Positions 1 to 9,174 of a DNA stretch of 64,000 bases are shown here, piece by piece. The DNA is taken from assembly GCF_000582685.1 (NCBI RefSeq), contig NZ_KK073768.1, positions 4,057,077-4,121,076 of the forward strand, read 5' to 3'. Both the position numbers and the translations under genes were made by a program. Each line of letters starts with the position of its first letter. Within the stretch, counting starts at the first letter, position 1. The notes under the pieces are model-generated. The model did no database searches, was not told where the DNA came from, and worked only from the letters and a program-made list of their open reading frames with translations. Source of the DNA: [Scytonema hofmanni] UTEX 2349 (GTDB lineage: Bacteria; Cyanobacteriota; Cyanobacteriia; Cyanobacteriales; Nostocaceae).

Positions 1-95
1 GTTTCAACTGGGCTTTAAACCCACAAAGTAAGTTTTAATTGATACTCCTAACATAAGTGCCTTCTGCCCTCGAACTTCTGCCTTTCTTGTAAAAA
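1..95. repeat. 95-bp inverted repeat, left arm
   Basis: Bases 1-95 are an exact reverse complement of bases 58310-58404. The arm starts at the first base of the window, so it may continue outside. It begins GTTTCAACTGGGCTTTAAAC and contains no convincing gene. Its outer end resembles the GTTGAAAC terminus of cyanobacterial CRISPR repeats read in reverse, but only one copy is present here. Confidence 0.9.
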
Positions 96-364
96 TTAGC
101 GATCGCTCCATCGTCTACGACAATCAGTTCGCAGTCTTTCGGCATAAACTCATCAAGCACCTGACTCAATATCCTGAAAATCTTCTGGATATCGAATACG
201 TTTGGTATTAAGGTGATTTCTGACCTGTAGAGACGTTCCGCCGGAACGTCTTTACGTTTTTAGTAAAATGATGGGTCACACCTAGTATTTGTCAACCGTA
301 TTCGCATTCATTTGTCGGAAATCTAACTTTGTGTAAGCGCAGAAGGACTCACCCAGATAACCTT
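96..364. other. gene-free stretch downstream of the EPS cluster
   Basis: No intact gene seen. On the minus strand a frame open from about base 250 to base 35 encodes a segment containing CELIVVDDGA, which resembles the N-terminal strand of a GT2 glycosyltransferase, but it lacks the rest of the domain and a start codon. It may be a gene remnant. One copy of the interspersed hairpin repeat lies at 227-255. Confidence 0.5.
227..255. repeat. interspersed hairpin repeat (GTAGAGACG family)
   Basis: Palindromic unit GTAGAGACGTTCC..GGAACGTCTTTAC. It is one of about fifteen copies in this window, all with a similar outer stem. Confidence 0.8.
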
Positions 365-1807
365 TTAATAGGCACCTGTTTTTTGCAGCACAACCCTAAC
401 AGTTTTCAGCAAAATTTTCAGATCCAGCCAAAGTGCCCAATTCTCAATGTAAGCAATATCTAACTTCACTCCATCTTCAAAATTTTCGATATCCGAACGA
501 CCAGAAACTTGCCACAATCCAGTGATACCGGGCAGAACTTCTTGTCGGATAAAATGCATAGTTTCAAACCTCTCTACATCTCTAAGAGGAAGAGGACGAG
601 GACCAACTAAACTCATTTCTCCAAGTAAAACATTAAACAGTTGTGGCAATTCATCCAAACTGTAAAGACGTAGGAATTTACCTACTCGTGTGATGCGAGG
701 ATCATTTTTGAGTTTAAATAAAACACCATCCTTAATCTCATTCTTCGCTTCTAACTCTGCTTGTAACTTTTCCGCATTTACAACCATTGTCCGGAATTTC
801 CACATCCGGAACTTTTTACAATGCAGACCAATTCTATTTTGTCGGAAGAAGACAGGACCTGGAGAATCAAGCTTAATTAGGATGGCAATAAACACATAGA
901 TTGGTGAAAGTAGAATTATCAAAATAATCGCACAAAAAAGGTCAAAACATCGCTTTATCCAAAAATCACTGCCTGTAATAATTGGTGCTGGAATTCTCAT
1001 ACATGGGGCTTCACCTATCATCGAAAAAACTGATTTTGGATGATGAAATTCAGTCTTTGGGGAAAGTATCTGTAGAATAATCCCAGCACTATGAAAATGC
1101 CAGCAAACATATAAACGATTCTTGATTGCATTCCAAGAAACAAAAGCTTCGACTATACCCTGTTCGCGAAGATATTGAAATGTTGCCTCTCTGTTGGATC
1201 TATCTAGACAGCTAGAGTCAGATATTCCTTGTACAGCATAGCATTTTTCTTTTTCTATTAACTTAACAAATTCTTCTTTTTCTCCGACATCAGCAATCAC
1301 AAAAACAGGACAACGAACTGCTCCTTTTTCACGAACTATTTTAATAGCAACATCAATCACTAACCGAGATAGACAGACGAATACTATAGATAAAACCCAA
1401 AAAATTAAAAAAGTTGAGCGCGAAACATAACTCTCTGGTTCGTAGAGAAAAGCAACTAGCAAAAGTAAGCATTCTGACAGGGACATTGCTTGAATAAGAC
1501 CAAGATAATCACGACGATGTTTACCTGGGTGATAAAGTCCTTTAGCTACAATGACGCCTATTTCAATTGTGATAATTAGCAATAAAAAAGATGTTTTTTG
1601 TGTCCAAGGAGATGGCAATGGAGTTCCATAAAATACAGCTAACTTCCATGCCAAGCTTACAAAAATAATATCTAGCAAGATAAGTGTTATTACCCTGATT
1701 AAACTTGTAGATAATCCTCTCTGTATTCTTGTGCCTCTTGCTGACCTTAAGTCTGGTTGTAAATTTACAACAGGTAGAGTTTTTGAAGACATATTTTTTG
1801 TTGCCAT
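365..1807 (-). CDS. exopolysaccharide sugar-phosphate transferase (WbaP/WcaJ type)
   Basis: Polyprenyl-phosphate sugar-1-phosphate transferase, predicted to load the first sugar phosphate on undecaprenyl phosphate at the inner face of the plasma membrane. Four N-terminal membrane segments (about residues 40-155) precede a soluble domain. A further membrane helix (about 290-312) leads into the catalytic bacterial sugar-transferase domain with KLDSPGPVFFRQNRIG, FRMWKFRTM, LDELPQLFNVL, VGPRP and GITGLWQVSGRSD. The length of 480 residues fits the family. The frame can be opened at a TTG at 1825, but the ATG at 1807 with GGA upstream is preferred. It is the last gene of the minus-strand EPS cluster. 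The sugar used cannot be read from sequence. Confidence 0.93.
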   Translation of the reverse strand: MATKNMSSKTLPVVNLQPDLRSARGTRIQRGLSTSLIRVITLILLDIIFVSLAWKLAVFYGTPLPSPWTQKTSFLLLIITIEIGVIVAKGLYHPGKHRRDYLGLIQAMSLSECLLLLVAFLYEPESYVSRSTFLIFWVLSIVFVCLSRLVIDVAIKIVREKGAVRCPVFVIADVGEKEEFVKLIEKEKCYAVQGISDSSCLDRSNREATFQYLREQGIVEAFVSWNAIKNRLYVCWHFHSAGIILQILSPKTEFHHPKSVFSMIGEAPCMRIPAPIITGSDFWIKRCFDLFCAIILIILLSPIYVFIAILIKLDSPGPVFFRQNRIGLHCKKFRMWKFRTMVVNAEKLQAELEAKNEIKDGVLFKLKNDPRITRVGKFLRLYSLDELPQLFNVLLGEMSLVGPRPLPLRDVERFETMHFIRQEVLPGITGLWQVSGRSDIENFEDGVKLDIAYIENWALWLDLKILLKTVRVVLQKTGAY

Positions 1808-1920
1808 TGTATTTTTTCCATTCAATAGATTTTTGAGAGTATCTGTAATTACAGCTAAATAGTATTTCCTAAATTAGCTGAATATAATCGTTTCAGTTAG
1901 TTTTGCAGAACGTTTGTGAA

Positions 1921-2712
1921 TTAGTATGGTGATGATTTGGAACGCTTTTGGAAACGGTTTCTAATTCGTTCTTGTAATACACGATAAAAAAACAACGGAT
2001 TTCCAATAACGTATCGTTCCCACAAGCGTCCCGGTTCTGTGACTAATCGTGTTAACCACTCCAGTCCGTAATTAGTCATCCAGCGTGGACCTCTGTATAC
2101 ATTGCCAGTATAAAAATCAAGACATGCACCCAAAGGCAGAAATACTTTTGCGTCTATTTGGTCTATATTTCTTAAAACCCAATCTTCTTGCAATGGCATA
2201 CCAAAGCCTATATACAAGATGTCTGGTTTAAATTTATTGATTTTTTGAATCACAAATTCATTTTCTTGACCAGACTTCTGAAAATAACCGTGATGTCCTT
2301 TCACCTTTAAATTTGGTGCAACTATTTTCAGCTTTGTAATTGCTTTATCTACTGTACCAGGTTTACCCGCAAGCAGAAATAATGAAACATTTTCTCGTTC
2401 ACAAGTTAATGCGAGATCCTCTATATAGTCTGGGCAAGTCATGCGATTTCCTGAGTCTACACAGCAACCCATAAATTTTGCCCCTAGTAAAACACCAAAT
2501 CCATCACAGAATACTAAATCGGATTTATTGATGAAATCTTTATACCAAGGCAGATCGTATGCAAAGTTCATTGCCCTAACATTTACGTTAGAAATAGTTG
2601 TCTTTTTTTCGAGTTTTGCTGCTTTGACAACATACTGTATTAACTCGGAAACTTTTAATTTATGAAATTTAGTTCCAAGTAAGACTATTTCTTCAAATTT
2701 ATTTTTTGGCAT
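1921..2712 (-). CDS. WecG/TagA/CpsF family glycosyltransferase
   Basis: Family GT26 transferase that usually adds the second sugar (N-acetylmannosaminuronate in WecG, ManNAc in TagA) to a lipid-linked acceptor. Diagnostic segments are NVNVRAMNFAYDLP, SDLVFCDGFGV, LFLLAGKPGTVDKA, ILYIGFGMPLQEDW and LPLGACLDFYTGNVYRGPRW. A C-terminal basic/aromatic stretch (ERYVIGNPLFFYRVL) probably contacts the membrane. At 263 residues it is full length. It lies 113 bp upstream of the initiating sugar transferase on the same strand, so the two probably act in succession on one lipid carrier. Donor and acceptor are unknown. Confidence 0.92.
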   Translation of the reverse strand: MPKNKFEEIVLLGTKFHKLKVSELIQYVVKAAKLEKKTTISNVNVRAMNFAYDLPWYKDFINKSDLVFCDGFGVLLGAKFMGCCVDSGNRMTCPDYIEDLALTCERENVSLFLLAGKPGTVDKAITKLKIVAPNLKVKGHHGYFQKSGQENEFVIQKINKFKPDILYIGFGMPLQEDWVLRNIDQIDAKVFLPLGACLDFYTGNVYRGPRWMTNYGLEWLTRLVTEPGRLWERYVIGNPLFFYRVLQERIRNRFQKRSKSSPY

Positions 2713-2849
2713 ATGTTCTCTAGTGGTGAAATTAGTTAGGAAAAGAAACTATGTAGACACAGGTCTATTTATAGGAATGCGGTATTCCCTTATAAAAAAC
2801 ATGTATATTTACACAGATTTTATGAACTTGTATCTTTTGTATGTGTCAG

Positions 2850-3971
2850 CTAAAAATTAGCTTTTTCATTTATTTGAGGTTGAAGATAAACCAAATTATT
2901 TGTTTTTTCTTTGTCAAATGTAGAAACTAGTTTTGAAACCAAAGCTTGAATGAAACTATTATGATTGAATCGTTTAAGTACAAATTCATAACCTCGCTGT
3001 GCCTGGATTTCAGTTTTTTGAGGGTCGTTTAAGAGTTTGACAATTGTTTGCTTTAACCCATTAGAATCACCGATATTAACACCAGTAACGATACCCAAGT
3101 TAATCAGTTCACCAATAATTCCTGACGAACGAGTTATGACTACAGGTCGATGACAAGCCATAGCTTCAAGCATTGTGGTTAGTCCAGCTTGATAGTTATT
3201 CTCAAACATCGTGATGACAACTAAGTCGGAATCGCGATAAAGCTGCAACAATTCACACCAGTCGTAAAAACCATGTGACATGTTCGCAGGTATGATTTCC
3301 GGGAATGTCTTCTTTTGAGCGATCGCATTACGAGAAAAAGCGCAAATCTTCACATCAACATTCAAATCTTGAGTAGCAGCAGCCAAAGTTCGATAATCTC
3401 GCTTTTCCATACCTCCACTTGCAATCATCGGACGCAACTTTTTATTTGAGGGAAGTCCAGGTGTAAAGAAAGATGTGTCTATAGGTGGTGCCGAAAGTAG
3501 ATAAATACGGTTCTCTGGTAAGCCTAAGTGGTTGCGAAGAAATTCAGCTTGCGAAGTAAAACCTGTCACAAATAAATCAATCCGATTTGCCACGTCAAAT
3601 AGCTTCAACGCTAAACGACCACGAGGACGGTTGAGATTGTGAATAAATACAACAATTTTAGGTCGATTGTGTTTAACGCCACAAGCTGTAGCAATTGCAA
3701 AACCCAGGTTTTCACCATCACAATATATGACATCATCCTCCTGAAGCTCCAACGATAGCTTGTGTGCTAAAGCCCAGTGTTCGGGATGACCTATAATTTT
3801 GGCAAGCATTTTATCTGTGGGCAGAACTAAATCTGCTCTCGGTTGATGAATTTTTGCCTCTAAAAGCTGACTCATTTCCCACATTATGTGTGAGGGACAT
3901 TTTCCTGCTTGAGCATTTTGGGCAATAGCTTTTAAATCAAATGGTGTATTTAAAGCTATGTGGTATTTCAA
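2850..3971 (-). CDS. glycosyltransferase, GT-B fold (GT4-like)
   Basis: Cytoplasmic GT-B glycosyltransferase of 373 residues. The C-terminal half carries the donor-binding region TTMLEAMACHRPVVITRSSG, equivalent to the E-x7-E region of family GT4. The N-terminal half lacks a clear family signature. It sits between the flippase and the WecG-type gene in the EPS cluster and is therefore expected to extend the lipid-linked repeat unit. No ATG opens the frame near the expected N terminus; a TTG at 3971 is preceded by AAGGAG with 6-nt spacing, so this start is chosen. The sugar is unknown. Confidence 0.87.
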   Translation of the reverse strand: MKYHIALNTPFDLKAIAQNAQAGKCPSHIMWEMSQLLEAKIHQPRADLVLPTDKMLAKIIGHPEHWALAHKLSLELQEDDVIYCDGENLGFAIATACGVKHNRPKIVVFIHNLNRPRGRLALKLFDVANRIDLFVTGFTSQAEFLRNHLGLPENRIYLLSAPPIDTSFFTPGLPSNKKLRPMIASGGMEKRDYRTLAAATQDLNVDVKICAFSRNAIAQKKTFPEIIPANMSHGFYDWCELLQLYRDSDLVVITMFENNYQAGLTTMLEAMACHRPVVITRSSGIIGELINLGIVTGVNIGDSNGLKQTIVKLLNDPQKTEIQAQRGYEFVLKRFNHNSFIQALVSKLVSTFDKEKTNNLVYLQPQINEKANF

Positions 3972-3977
3972 GGCATT

Positions 3978-3983
3978 CTCCTT
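3978..3983 (-). promoter_or_regulatory. Shine-Dalgarno that decides a TTG start
   Basis: The minus strand reads AAGGAG six bases before the TTG at 3971. This supports TTG initiation of the GT4-like gene. The only nearby ATG is out of frame and would stop after two codons. Confidence 0.7.
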
Positions 3984-4014
3984 ATTTAAAAAAAAATAGT
4001 TATTTTTTGATTAT

Positions 4015-5355
4015 TTAAAGTAGTGTTTGAATTGGTAGACCAAATCCTAAACTATAGCGAATCAATAAACATAAAGTAAGTACGACCGTAAAAAAAACAG
4101 TGGCTTGAACATCTTGGGTAAAACAAAAAAGTTTTTCTTGCCAGAGTCCATAAAGATTCACTATGTACAAAGGTAAATCGCTGAATGCAATCACGATAAT
4201 TGCTCCTAATGTTCCAAACCTGTAATATGCCAGAGGTACACCCAAAATAATGACGCCAAATCGAGCAAAATTACTTTGTGCTGAATATAAGGGTTTGCTA
4301 ATAGCTAAAAGAGCAGGACTGATAGTATAAAATAACAAAGAAAACCAAATGCCACTGCATAAAATTGGCATCATCCAAGTCGCATCAGCATATCTTTTGT
4401 CGTACAGCAAAGCGACAATGAAATCGCCAATTGTAGTCAAAATTGCTAATATAATTGCAGTTCCTAACAATATGAACCATCGTTGATGAAGAATTTTTTC
4501 TCTTAAAGTTGCTCTTGGTAAGTCAGCTTCCTGAGAAATTGTAGGAAAAATAACTTTATAACTAAGTTGTTTAATTACTTCTCTCGGTATGCTTGCTAAG
4601 GTATAAGCCACTGTGTAAACGCCTAACATTTTAAATGAGAGAATTTTAGCTAAAACCAGGCGATCTGCTTGTTCAGCAGCAAACATCAGTGTGGATGCGA
4701 TAAACATCCATTTACCGAAGGAGAGAATTTCTTTAACAGCATCGGGTTCCCATGTAAAGCGGTGGGTATATTTTGGTATTAACCAATAGCTACTAACTAA
4801 TTTATATATTGCTCCTATTACCGAGCCAAACGCTAAAGTCCAGATATTTGGATAGAACCAAACTAATATACATAATGTAGACAAATAACAAGCTTGCAAC
4901 GCTAATTCATATAGAGAAAGCTTACCTAGTTCCATGCGACGATGGAGAGTATGTACACTAGTAGAACTAAATCCATCAACAACAGAGAAAAATATAGCAA
5001 TAGGAATTAGCAATACTAAACGTTCATCGTTATAGAACTTTGCAGCGGGAAAGCTCAGAAGTAAGCAAATAATCCAAATGACTACACCACGAATTATTTG
5101 TAAAGTCCAAGCAGTATTTAAGAAAGCAGGTTCATCACCTCGCTTACTATTGATTATATTTTGAGCAATACCAATGTCAGAAAAGAGTTCTAAACCAACT
5201 CTCAAGGTAGTTACTAATGCCATCAAACCAAAATACTCTGGTTTTAACAAGCGAGTCAAAATTAGATTATTGCCAAACCGGAGGATTTGAATACCTCCGA
5301 AACCAATAATTGTCCAAATTGCGCCACGGATGGCTAGCTTTTTTAAAGTTGACAT
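4015..5355 (-). CDS. polysaccharide flippase (Wzx-like, MOP superfamily)
   Basis: Multi-pass membrane protein of 446 residues, mostly hydrophobic, with about 12 predicted helices. It starts with the typical amphipathic segment (AIRGAIWTIIGFGGIQILRF) and GLMALVTTLRVGLELFSDIG, as in PST/Wzx oligosaccharide flippases. Its role would be to flip undecaprenyl-linked repeat units across the plasma membrane for polymerisation by the Wzy-like protein at 10.2-11.4 kb. It lies in the middle of the EPS cluster between two GT4 genes, which supports this role over MATE drug export. No clear Shine-Dalgarno was seen. Confidence 0.9.
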   Translation of the reverse strand: MSTLKKLAIRGAIWTIIGFGGIQILRFGNNLILTRLLKPEYFGLMALVTTLRVGLELFSDIGIAQNIINSKRGDEPAFLNTAWTLQIIRGVVIWIICLLLSFPAAKFYNDERLVLLIPIAIFFSVVDGFSSTSVHTLHRRMELGKLSLYELALQACYLSTLCILVWFYPNIWTLAFGSVIGAIYKLVSSYWLIPKYTHRFTWEPDAVKEILSFGKWMFIASTLMFAAEQADRLVLAKILSFKMLGVYTVAYTLASIPREVIKQLSYKVIFPTISQEADLPRATLREKILHQRWFILLGTAIILAILTTIGDFIVALLYDKRYADATWMMPILCSGIWFSLLFYTISPALLAISKPLYSAQSNFARFGVIILGVPLAYYRFGTLGAIIVIAFSDLPLYIVNLYGLWQEKLFCFTQDVQATVFFTVVLTLCLLIRYSLGFGLPIQTLL

Positions 5356-5421
5356 TTGGGAATGGGTAATGGGTAATATCGTGTCCGCTTAATTAACATT
5401 AAGAAAAACATTTCAACCGTC

Positions 5422-5450
5422 CTAGAGACGTTCCACCAGAACTTCTCTAC
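5422..5450. repeat. interspersed hairpin repeat overlapping a gene end
   Basis: Copy with CTAGAGACGTTCCACC and an imperfect right half. Read on the minus strand it encodes the last residues REVLVERL and the stop codon of the GT4 gene. Confidence 0.75.
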
Positions 5451-6687
5451 AATATGTGTGATTTGTCGGAATAGATTCAACATTACCTTTCAAGGCACTT
5501 GTCATTAGACGATGCAGTCGTGCAACTTCATAATGTATGTTGAAATCTTTCTCTACTTTGGCTCTACCTGCTGTGCCAAATTCTGCACGAAGTTTATAGT
5601 CAGTCAGCAATTTTTCGATGCAATTAACTAAGGAAATAACATCTGCGGGTGGAACTAAATAACCATTCACGTTATTTTCTACTAATTCGCTTACCCCGGC
5701 AATTTGGGTGGCTACTACTGGTACACCAGCTGCCATTGCTTCCATCAACACTACTGGTATTCCTTCAGCAAAGCTGGACATCACAAAAATATCGGTTTGC
5801 TGAAAATATTCCCGTACTTCAGTTTGGGATTTATAACCAACGTAATTTACATTTTCAGTTAATTTCCATTGAGTAGTTATTTGTTTCAACTTTTCTCGGT
5901 CGGGACCGTCACCGACAACTGTTAAGAGAATATCTGGATGTGCTTTTTTTAAGATCGCTAAACTTTCTAGTAAGATTGGTAAACCTTTGGCTACAGCCAA
6001 TCGACCGACAAAAAGCAAGCGTTTTCCTTCTTTGTTGTGAGAAACAACATTAAATAAAGCTGGGTCAATACCGCAATGAATGATATGCATTTGATTCCAC
6101 TTTTCAAGGGGTGCAAATATCATTCCTTGACTGCGAGCATAGTTGCTAATACAAGAAACAAATAGCGATCGCTTGATTTTCTCTTCTAGTTGCCATTGAT
6201 ACGCTCGAAAAAATATATAGGGTCCGTGCAAGGTGAAGCTATAACTAAAACCTCCAATAGTAGCGGCTAACATCGCCACAGTACCGCTAGCTTCGGCAAT
6301 GTGGTTATGTAAATGTACTATCTCCCTTTGTTTGATTTGTTGGGCAAGAATACCTGCTTCAATAAAATAAAACAATTGATATACCAAACCCCAAAACCCT
6401 GGTTGGCTGGTTGACCATGCAAGCTTGATTGTTTGTAGATATCTTTTGGGAGAAGCAAGCAGTAAACTGAGGTGAGCTAGTAGTAAGTTGATGAGATTGG
6501 GAGGAAGAATGTAGAAAGTGCGATCGCGCTCTTGTTTCTGTTCCACTCCAACCATATGTTCATCCCCTGGACAGCGAACTGAAAATGTGTGTACGTCCAC
6601 ACCCATTTGCCGCAAAGTTGTTACTTCTCGCTGAATGAAAGTATCTGTCGCTCTGGGATATTCTCCAGTTAGGTAGGCAATACGCAT
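5422..6687 (-). CDS. GT4 glycosyltransferase (colanic-acid WcaL-like)
   Basis: GT-B glycosyltransferase of 421 residues from the ATG at 6687 (MRIAYLTGEYPRATDTFIQR). Upstream codons in frame are in repeat-like DNA and were not used. Signatures are HLHNHIAEASGTVAM, LLFVGRLAVAKGLPILL and PVVLMEAMAAGVPVVATQIA with the family E-x7-E. The N terminus resembles WcaL-type colanic acid transferases. The last eight codons and the TAG stop lie inside a copy of the interspersed hairpin repeat (5422-5450), so the native C terminus may have been altered by that insertion. A miniature element lies just upstream at 6744-6925. Confidence 0.92.
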   Translation of the reverse strand: MRIAYLTGEYPRATDTFIQREVTTLRQMGVDVHTFSVRCPGDEHMVGVEQKQERDRTFYILPPNLINLLLAHLSLLLASPKRYLQTIKLAWSTSQPGFWGLVYQLFYFIEAGILAQQIKQREIVHLHNHIAEASGTVAMLAATIGGFSYSFTLHGPYIFFRAYQWQLEEKIKRSLFVSCISNYARSQGMIFAPLEKWNQMHIIHCGIDPALFNVVSHNKEGKRLLFVGRLAVAKGLPILLESLAILKKAHPDILLTVVGDGPDREKLKQITTQWKLTENVNYVGYKSQTEVREYFQQTDIFVMSSFAEGIPVVLMEAMAAGVPVVATQIAGVSELVENNVNGYLVPPADVISLVNCIEKLLTDYKLRAEFGTAGRAKVEKDFNIHYEVARLHRLMTSALKGNVESIPTNHTYCREVLVERL

Positions 6688-6743
6688 AAAAAAGAATTGG
6701 TAATGGGGCATAGGGCATAGGGCATGGGGAAAGAATATTCCTC

Positions 6744-6925
6744 AGGACTTACGCAAAAACCAAGATCGCTCCTCTTATTCCTCTGTGTCGCGCCAGTCGC
6801 TACAACGGGGCGGCAGCTTTTCGGGGGAAGCTTCCCCCGAAAACGTGCCTTGGGAAAATACGCAACGCGCTGGCTTCTGTGCGATAGTAGTGCGGTTCGT
6901 TTTTTGGTCATCTTGCGTAAGTCCT
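6744..6925. mobile_element. miniature element A, copy 1 (MITE-like)
   Basis: Bounded by the perfect 13-bp terminal inverted repeats AGGACTTACGCAA and TTGCGTAAGTCCT. It is 182 bp long and carries no transposase. A 26-bp perfect palindrome occupies 6818-6843. It shares its ends with the elements at 21243 and 24310 but has a different interior. It sits between the GT4 gene and the acyltransferase and splits the EPS cluster. No clear target duplication was seen. Spurious open frames here are not genes. Confidence 0.75.
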
Positions 6926-6986
6926 ATTACCATTGCCAATTGCCTTACACAAGCGGCACTAACGAACCTGACATAACTCCTGGCTC

Positions 6987-8126
6987 TTAACTTATATGAA
7001 TAGGGTCTATGTTCTTTACAAGCTTGACCTTTTGACTCAATTGGATAGATGGTTTCTCTACCAATTGCCACATTAGAGCGGCAAAGCCGACACAGACAAA
7101 GATTCCTAGTAGTAAGCAAAACGCTTCACTTAAAGCATTAGGTTTAAGCAGCTTAATCCCCAGGAAAAATACTGCTCCATAGATGGGAGTATGGAGCAGA
7201 TAAAGACTGTAAGAAATCTTACCGATAAATTGTAGCGATCGCCACTTTAACCAAACTCCCATGCAATTGGCTCGTCCAGCTTGTAATAGAAGTATGGCGA
7301 CAATCACACTGACGATTGAAAATGTTGTTGAATTTACCGCTCCAGCAGTCACCAAGATCGCCGAATAAAAGTAAAAGTAGATTGGCTTCAACTTATCGCA
7401 CCATGACCAATAAGCAAAGACTCCTAACAGAAATGCATACCACAACGGCAAAAACATCATCGGTCTGCCAGTATCTTCAAACACTCCGATAGGAAACAGA
7501 GCGGCGACTAGGGCAGCAGGAACAAACACAACTACTCGACTAAAGTGCAAATTCCGCGAATAACTGAGCCACTGTGCTAGTCCTAATAGCGCACAAAAGA
7601 CTAAATAGAACTGTATTTCTATGCACAACGTCCAGTAAACGTCACAGATATGTCCGAGTCGAAAAATGTCTTGTAAATAAAATAGATGTGCTAACAACCT
7701 CCCAAAAGTTAGAGGCTCTTTACCTGGGGCAAACGCTTCACTTTTGATGTACGAAGATAAAAGTGCAAAAGCTAAAGTTACGACTATTGAGACGTAATAT
7801 GGTGGAGTGAGTCGGGCAAGACGACGCAGACTGAAACGCCCAAAATAGGCTAAGTTAATACGAGCCTCACGTAGGGAATGGGCAATCACAAAACCACTGA
7901 GGACAAAGAAAATGGGTACACCGAAGGTACCCCAGTTGAACACAACAGTTACAACCCAATCGGGTAAGATGCTAGTTAATAAATCAAGACGCCCATCTAA
8001 GGGAGCATGAAACAAAACTACCCATAAGACTGCAATGCCACGTAGCGCATCCACAAAATAGAAATGGATTTTGGGTGGCTTAACGACTGAAGTTACTGAA
8101 GTTGTCGATGAGGCTTTGAGGTTCAT
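6987..8126 (-). CDS. acyltransferase 3 family membrane protein
   Basis: Integral membrane O-acyltransferase (acyltransferase-3/OafA family) of 379 residues with about ten hydrophobic helices. The N terminus has the family motif VDALRGIAVLWVVLFHAPLD with the conserved Arg and His, followed by VPIFFVLSGFVIAHSLREAR and RLARLTPPYYVSIV. Such enzymes add acetyl or other acyl groups to surface sugars. AGGAAG lies 8 nt before the ATG. The start is 4 bp after the stop of the epimerase gene, so the two are cotranscribed. The polymer and acyl donor are inferred from context only. Confidence 0.92.
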   Translation of the reverse strand: MNLKASSTTSVTSVVKPPKIHFYFVDALRGIAVLWVVLFHAPLDGRLDLLTSILPDWVVTVVFNWGTFGVPIFFVLSGFVIAHSLREARINLAYFGRFSLRRLARLTPPYYVSIVVTLAFALLSSYIKSEAFAPGKEPLTFGRLLAHLFYLQDIFRLGHICDVYWTLCIEIQFYLVFCALLGLAQWLSYSRNLHFSRVVVFVPAALVAALFPIGVFEDTGRPMMFLPLWYAFLLGVFAYWSWCDKLKPIYFYFYSAILVTAGAVNSTTFSIVSVIVAILLLQAGRANCMGVWLKWRSLQFIGKISYSLYLLHTPIYGAVFFLGIKLLKPNALSEAFCLLLGIFVCVGFAALMWQLVEKPSIQLSQKVKLVKNIDPIHIS

Positions 8127-8130
8127 ACAT

Positions 8131-9174
8131 TCAGCTTCCTAAAGGTTGCAAAGCAGGTGTTTTAGAAGATACTTCTAACAATTCAACATTGCTAGAACTG
8201 CGCTCTAGTGCGGTGTCGAGTGAATATCTTGGCTGCCAATTTAAAATTTGTTTTGCCCTGTGGTTAGTGAAGCGAAAATGCTTAAATCTAGCATCTAGCA
8301 CTCTAGGAATAAAGATGCCAGGTAGCCTTGCTTTTCCCTTCAATACTAGTTGGTTGTACGTCCACATAATCCAGGCTATGAAGCGCATGAATGTCCAATT
8401 GACAGGAATCAGACGGGGCATAGAATAGGAGTGTTGCTTGAGCTTTTTGAGATAGCTTCTTTGGGTGGGTAAGTTGTCATCAACGATATTCAAAGTTTCA
8501 GCGATCGCTTCATCGCATACAGCACTAACAATTGCTTCTGCACAATTTTCGACATATGTCAATGGCATCGTTGCATAAAGACCGATTCGCAACCACAGAT
8601 TGTCTGTCAATTTACCCCCCAGCAAAGTACTCCAGAGGTTATCTCGTCCATATATCAATCCGGGTCGAACAATCGTCACTTGTGCGTTGTGATTCTGCTC
8701 AAATTCGCGGACAAGTTCTTCTTGTAGCAACTTGGTTTGAGCGTATTCATCTCGCTCCAAAGGATTACTTTCAATCAGCGAATCTTCGGTAATTGTTTCA
8801 CCAGATGAAATACCCTGATAGTCATACACCGAAAAGGTACTAATATCAACTAGTCGCAACACATCTGCGGCAACCATCCCATCAAGCAAGTTTTCGGTAG
8901 CGATGACTGTGCCAGCAAATCGCGTGTAAAAGTCACCTTCTTTAGCGGCAGCCAGATGAATGACTGCATCCGTCCCCCGGACAGCATCGACAATACCATC
9001 TTTGCGGCGCAAATCTAGACGGATTAGCTCTATATTTGGGTGATTGTGCCAAGTTAAGCGTTTTTCATTACTAGATGGTCGCACAACTGCACGGACTTGG
9101 TGTCCTCGTCGTAGTGCTTCGGCAACTACGTATTTTCCCAAGAAACCGGACGCACCTGTTATTAATAACTTCAT
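8131..9174 (-). CDS. NAD-dependent epimerase/dehydratase
   Basis: Extended short-chain dehydrogenase of 347 residues. The N-terminal Rossmann motif is LLITGASGFLGKYVVAEALRRG (Gly-x2-Gly-x2-Gly), followed by DAVIHLAAAKEG. The catalytic Tyr and Lys are in DEYAQTKLLQ, and IVRPGLIYG lies downstream. The family converts nucleotide sugars (C4 epimerisation, dehydration, reduction). The start codon overlaps the stop of the upstream oxidoreductase gene by 4 bp (ATGA), showing translational coupling. It probably makes a modified sugar nucleotide together with that oxidoreductase; the substrate is not predictable. Confidence 0.92.
   Translation of the reverse strand: MKLLITGASGFLGKYVVAEALRRGHQVRAVVRPSSNEKRLTWHNHPNIELIRLDLRRKDGIVDAVRGTDAVIHLAAAKEGDFYTRFAGTVIATENLLDGMVAADVLRLVDISTFSVYDYQGISSGETITEDSLIESNPLERDEYAQTKLLQEELVREFEQNHNAQVTIVRPGLIYGRDNLWSTLLGGKLTDNLWLRIGLYATMPLTYVENCAEAIVSAVCDEAIAETLNIVDDNLPTQRSYLKKLKQHSYSMPRLIPVNWTFMRFIAWIMWTYNQLVLKGKARLPGIFIPRVLDARFKHFRFTNHRAKQILNWQPRYSLDTALERSSSNVELLEVSSKTPALQPLGS

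Noticed and set aside
35..250. Open frame on the minus strand with CELIVVDDGA, like a GT2 glycosyltransferase
   Set aside because: Only one motif fits, with no start codon and no rest of the domain. It may be a remnant but is too weak to annotate as a gene.
6669..7119. Several overlapping open frames on both strands around the miniature element
   Set aside because: They are made of terminal repeats and the 26-bp palindrome and read in conflicting directions. No protein-like pattern.
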